64,000 bases of DNA from DATJGR01 sp963780795 (GTDB lineage Bacteria > Pseudomonadota > Gammaproteobacteria > Pseudomonadales > Azotimanducaceae), in assembly GCA_963780795.1 (NCBI GenBank), contig CAWADH010000003.1:1-64000 (forward strand), read 5' to 3'. Both the position numbers and the translations under genes were made by a program. This document shows positions 61,667-64,000 of this stretch, one piece after another. Below the pieces are notes generated by a model, which saw only the letters and a list, made by a program, of their open reading frames with translations, made no database searches and was not told the origin of the DNA. The stretch's first letter is position 1; each line of letters starts with the position of its first letter.

Positions 61667-63013
61667 CTATGGTGTGGCGGAGCGCTGGCTGTTTGCTGGC
61701 GACAGAACGTATGCGTGGTAGCGGGGTCCTACAACGTCGCGGCTATCGGTACCGGTGGCCAGGATGCGTCCCTCGTCATTGATCACCAGACCAGATTTGA
61801 GAGTCACGTAGGGACGTAATGGATCATCCGGTGCAATGAGCGCATTGAGATCCAGAAGCGCGCCGCCGTTCCACAGAAATGCATGTGCATGATCCGGGCC
61901 CGCAATCTCCGAACTCCCCGTCACCCATCCAAAATTGTTGATGGAGCTCGCTCCCGACGAAGGCCCGAACGCGCCTAGATCCCGAAACGTTCGGGCGTCA
62001 GGGTCCCAAAAGAATGCGTGCAAGTCCCCAGGGAGCGTGCGGAAATACCACCCTACGATCTGACCCACCTCGTTCATGTCCTCTGCGACGGGAGACTGCC
62101 CACCGTTGATGTCGAGATATTTGGCCATGCGCCTGCGCGGGTCCCATCGGAACACGGCTCGGTACTGGTTATCGTGACTTTGGACCCATCCCATCACTTG
62201 TCCTTGGTCATTGATCTTTTGGCCGCCCGCCTCATTAGCGTTTAGCCGTTGTATCGGAAGCAACTGCATATGCCGAGTGCGAGACTCCCACACGAACGCG
62301 GAGAATCGAGCAGTGTCGGAGCTGAGCCCTCCCTCCACACCGATCCCCCCCGTCACGACACCTTTGTCGTTGACATCTTCAGCAGAGCTGACCCGAACTC
62401 CCGGGCCCAAGTCCTCCATGACCTCCGTTCTCGGGTCCCAAGAAAAGGCATGTAGGATGTGCTGTCCAGATTCGTCGGTCGGTTCCGAGCGCGCGTAACC
62501 TACAACTTGTCCAGTATCGTTTAGCGCGTTCGGGTAGCTCTCCAAGCCCTCGACCAAGCTGCCTATATCCTCCATCTGGTCGGTATTCGGATCCCAGAAG
62601 AAGGCATGTGAGACTCCATCCGCCAAGTCCGCTGTACCGGCCATTTGCCCTCTCTTGTTGAGAGGCCCGCCGCCGCTCCTCGAACCGCCAAGCGTATTGC
62701 CCAATTCTTCTACCGCGTCTGTCGCGGGGTGCCAAACAAGGGCAAAGAAAGGGCCGTAACTCTCGTCATCGAACACGCGCCAGACGGTAGCGGAAGCCTC
62801 ACCTCGGGAGTTCATTCCGCCCGGGACGCAGGCGTAATTCACCGAGCAAAGGCTCTTTATCCGATAGACCGGAACGTGCGCCCCCTGATGGTCCCGTTGG
62901 TGACCCTTGTGGATCTGCACGTCTCCGTTCCGATTGTCATCGGCATGAACGTCAGCCACGCACGCGAAAGCCAAACTACAGACCAATGCCCCTGCGGCAG
63001 CCCAGATATGCAT
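61667..63013 (-). CDS. HAF-repeat extracellular protein
   Basis: 448 residues. A signal peptide (AAAGALVCSLAFACVADVHA) precedes a tandem array of HAF repeats: each has a core of HAFFWDP or similar (HAFFWDPNTDQM, HAFSWDPRTEVM, SAFVWESRTRHM, AVFRWDPRRRM, HAFFWDPDARTF, HAFLWNGG) plus a GQVVGY/NDxGxxxG strand. The array probably folds as a beta-propeller-like or beta-helical domain, seen in exported proteins of unknown role. The GGAGGAG ribosome site precedes the ATG at 63013. It is the closest gene to tRNA-Ser. Confidence 0.88.
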   Translation of the reverse strand: MHIWAAAGALVCSLAFACVADVHADDNRNGDVQIHKGHQRDHQGAHVPVYRIKSLCSVNYACVPGGMNSRGEASATVWRVFDDESYGPFFALVWHPATDAVEELGNTLGGSRSGGGPLNKRGQMAGTADLADGVSHAFFWDPNTDQMEDIGSLVEGLESYPNALNDTGQVVGYARSEPTDESGQHILHAFSWDPRTEVMEDLGPGVRVSSAEDVNDKGVVTGGIGVEGGLSSDTARFSAFVWESRTRHMQLLPIQRLNANEAGGQKINDQGQVMGWVQSHDNQYRAVFRWDPRRRMAKYLDINGGQSPVAEDMNEVGQIVGWYFRTLPGDLHAFFWDPDARTFRDLGAFGPSSGASSINNFGWVTGSSEIAGPDHAHAFLWNGGALLDLNALIAPDDPLRPYVTLKSGLVINDEGRILATGTDSRDVVGPRYHAYVLSPANSQRSATP

Positions 63014-63302
63014 GAATCGTCTCCTCCTCCGCAACGCGCGTATCTATGCGCCCGAATTCGAGCACTTGATATAGGTACAAGTCTCGACGGTCGGCAAATC
63101 GGCTCTGGTGCCGATTCCACCTTGGTGCAGCCGGGGGAAGTCCGGAAGCCTTGCGTCGCGATGCCGCAATGCACTCCAGAGTCGAGTCGGGCTCTACAGC
63201 CCGAAGCGTCCGCACCTGCGCGACGTTGGCTCGCGATCTTAGATGGTTTAGATGTTGGGACGAGCAGGGGGGCTGAGGTACTGATTAATTTACAAAGCCA
63301 CG
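63014..63302. other. Non-coding stretch between HAF gene and tRNA-Ser
   Basis: The 289-base stretch is the putative promoter region of the HAF gene and the 3' flank of tRNA-Ser. I found no tRNA-end repeat or other attachment-site duplicate, and no gene of note. Confidence 0.4.
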
Positions 63303-63392
63303 TGGCGGAGAGGGAGGGATTCGAACCCTCGATGGGTTTTACCCCATACACACTTTCCAGGCGTGCTCCTTCAACCGCTCGGACACCTCTCC
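63303..63392 (-). tRNA. tRNA-Ser(GGA)
   Basis: Acceptor stem GGAGAGG pairs with CCTCTCC, with an encoded CCA. The anticodon stem CACGC/GTGTG flanks the loop CTGGAAA, giving anticodon GGA for serine UCC/UCU codons. The long variable arm typical of class II tRNA-Ser is present. It lies 10 bases downstream of the SRP RNA, so both may be on one transcript. Confidence 0.95.
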
Positions 63393-63402
63393 AGAAAAAG
63401 GG

Positions 63403-63516
63403 TGGCAACCCAAACCAGCCACACCCCGGCGCTCGAGTCTGCTGCTGCCGCTGCTCCCTTCCGGGCCTGACGGGGTTCACAACGTATCGTCGCGAGGGGA
63501 CCGGAGTGGGTCGCCA
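63403..63516 (-). ncRNA. ffs: Bacterial small signal recognition particle RNA (4.5S RNA)
   Basis: The minus strand has the diagnostic SRP core GTCAGGCCCGGAAGGGAGCAG, equivalent to the E. coli CAGGTCCGGAAGGAAGCAGC, which forms helix 8 and its tetraloop. The ends TGGCGACCC and GGGTTGCCA pair. The RNA binds Ffh and targets membrane proteins to the Sec machinery. A CTTTTTC tract just after the terminal stem is a candidate terminator. Ends are set by the pairing. Confidence 0.93.
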
Positions 63517-63631
63517 TCGAGGGCCGGTATCCTACCCTAGCGGGATATCCGCGGATAGCCGACTACCGCCCGCGTTCGCGCGTTTCCAATCCTGTTCCAT
63601 ACTTGTCGTGTCATCGCGATTCTGCTGGCAC

Positions 63632-64000
63632 ATGCTGCTCGACATCTGGGTGATTTTCGCCGCCGGCCTGACGCTGCTGCTCTCGATCGGCGGCGCGGTC
63701 GTGGCCGCGCTGCGTGCGCGATCTGCGGGCAAGATGCGCGCGGAACTCGAAAAGAAATGCGAGGCAGCGCGCGTCGCACTCGAAGAAGGCAAGGCACTGC
63801 TCGATGCGCGAACCTCGACCCTTGACTGGAAACAGGAGCTCACTACCCGGCTGGAAGCGTTGGACGCGCAGGCGGCTACAACGAGCGATCTGAGCCAGGA
63901 GGTTGCGATTCGCCGTCTGATGTTGCGCAGCGAGCTCACCGGGGAGAAGGCGGACCTCACGCCGCACCTCGGTCAGACCGGTGTCGCCGAGCCAACCGAT
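63632..64000 (+). CDS. Membrane-anchored coiled-coil protein, 3' truncated by window
   Basis: The frame from ATG 63632 is open to the window end (123 codons) and shows strong GC3 bias, so it is likely coding. One membrane helix (IWVIFAAGLTLLLSIGGAVVAAL) is followed by a charged coiled-coil stretch (KMRAELEKKCEAARVALEEG, then LDWKQELTTRLEALDAQAA). No family recognised. An in-frame GTG at 63608 is an alternative start; no ribosome site is obvious for either. Confidence 0.65.
   Translation, partial: MLLDIWVIFAAGLTLLLSIGGAVVAALRARSAGKMRAELEKKCEAARVALEEGKALLDARTSTLDWKQELTTRLEALDAQAATTSDLSQEVAIRRLMLRSELTGEKADLTPHLGQTGVAEPTD

Noticed and set aside
62857..63480. 207-codon minus-strand frame through tRNA-Ser and ffs
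   Set aside because: It is the usual spurious reading of a tRNA-Ser gene (VRAVEGARLES, GSNPSLSAT) and covers two RNA genes.
63532..63967. Two minus-strand frames at the right edge
   Set aside because: They are opposite the membrane/coiled-coil gene at 63632; Arg/Ser-rich without domains.
1..64000. CRISPR array, insertion sequence, prophage or integrase
   Set aside because: No spaced direct repeats, transposase, integrase or phage structural gene was recognised on either strand.

Overview
The window is a GC-rich chromosomal segment (clearly above 60 % G+C by eye) from a gammaproteobacterium. The lineage call rests on several gammaproteobacterial arrangements: dnaX-ybaB-recR, rnd-ycgL-ycgN, pspA-pspB-pspC with divergent pspF, hrpA, a dusA-type dihydrouridine synthase, and a short SRP RNA beside tRNA-Ser(GGA). 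The catabolic middle (LLM flavoenzyme, cyclase, 2OG oxygenases, acyl-CoA enzymes, GPH/MFS transporters) fits an environmental, Nevskiales/Steroidobacterales-like organism. That finer placement is inference.

Layout. 1-5.6 kb: end of dusA, a TerB-like gene, three small secreted proteins, an HsbR/HsbA-like phosphatase/STAS partner-switching pair, and mlaA. 5.7-13.6 kb: hrpA and a MoxR ATPase between two VWA proteins. 13.7-18.4 kb: a tight, mostly overlapping minus-strand run dnaX-ybaB-recR-rnd-ycgL-ycgN plus a small membrane protein. 18.4-23.1 kb: a GDPD phosphodiesterase, the phage-shock locus (pspA-B-C and a small coiled-coil membrane protein, with a sigma-54-type promoter), divergent pspF and pheC. 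23.2-45.2 kb: an accessory metabolic region. It holds a ClpX-zinc-finger/HTH protein, an erythromycin-esterase-like protein, a dimethylformamidase-large-subunit-like protein, a Rieske oxygenase with an SRPBCC partner, an alpha/beta hydrolase with an LLM flavoenzyme, MFS and GPH transporters, an N-acyl-D-amino-acid-deacylase-like amidohydrolase, an aminoglycoside-phosphotransferase-like protein, a fatty-acid desaturase, an enoyl-CoA hydratase with an acyl-CoA synthetase, a cyclase-family gene with an apparent one-base frameshift, an isopenicillin-N-synthase-like oxygenase and a GST. 45.2-57.3 kb: an HTH/nucleotidyltransferase toxin-antitoxin-like pair behind a near-perfect palindromic operator, an NfeD/SPFH membrane pair, assorted hydrolases, a PhyH-type oxygenase, a PAP2 phosphatase and several small conserved proteins. 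57.3-63.0 kb: a sparser, visibly AT-richer tract (GNAT-like, AraC, HAF-repeat and unrecognised small genes) ending at tRNA-Ser(GGA) and the 4.5S/SRP RNA gene. 63.6-64.0 kb: the start of a membrane/coiled-coil protein that runs off the window.

The housekeeping blocks handle tRNA modification, envelope maintenance (Mla, Psp, NfeD/SPFH), replication and repair (DnaX, RecR), and RNA turnover (Rnd, HrpA). The central region looks like a set of small catabolic transcription units that import and hydrolyse or oxidise small organic, amide or aromatic compounds and pass acyl products to CoA metabolism. No single known pathway can be assigned. The most noteworthy points are the degenerate receiver of the HsbR-like protein, the apparent frameshift in the cyclase gene, the self-operator of the TA-like pair, the ClpX-ZBD/HTH orphan, the lone DMFase-large-subunit homologue, and the atypical tract beside tRNA-Ser.
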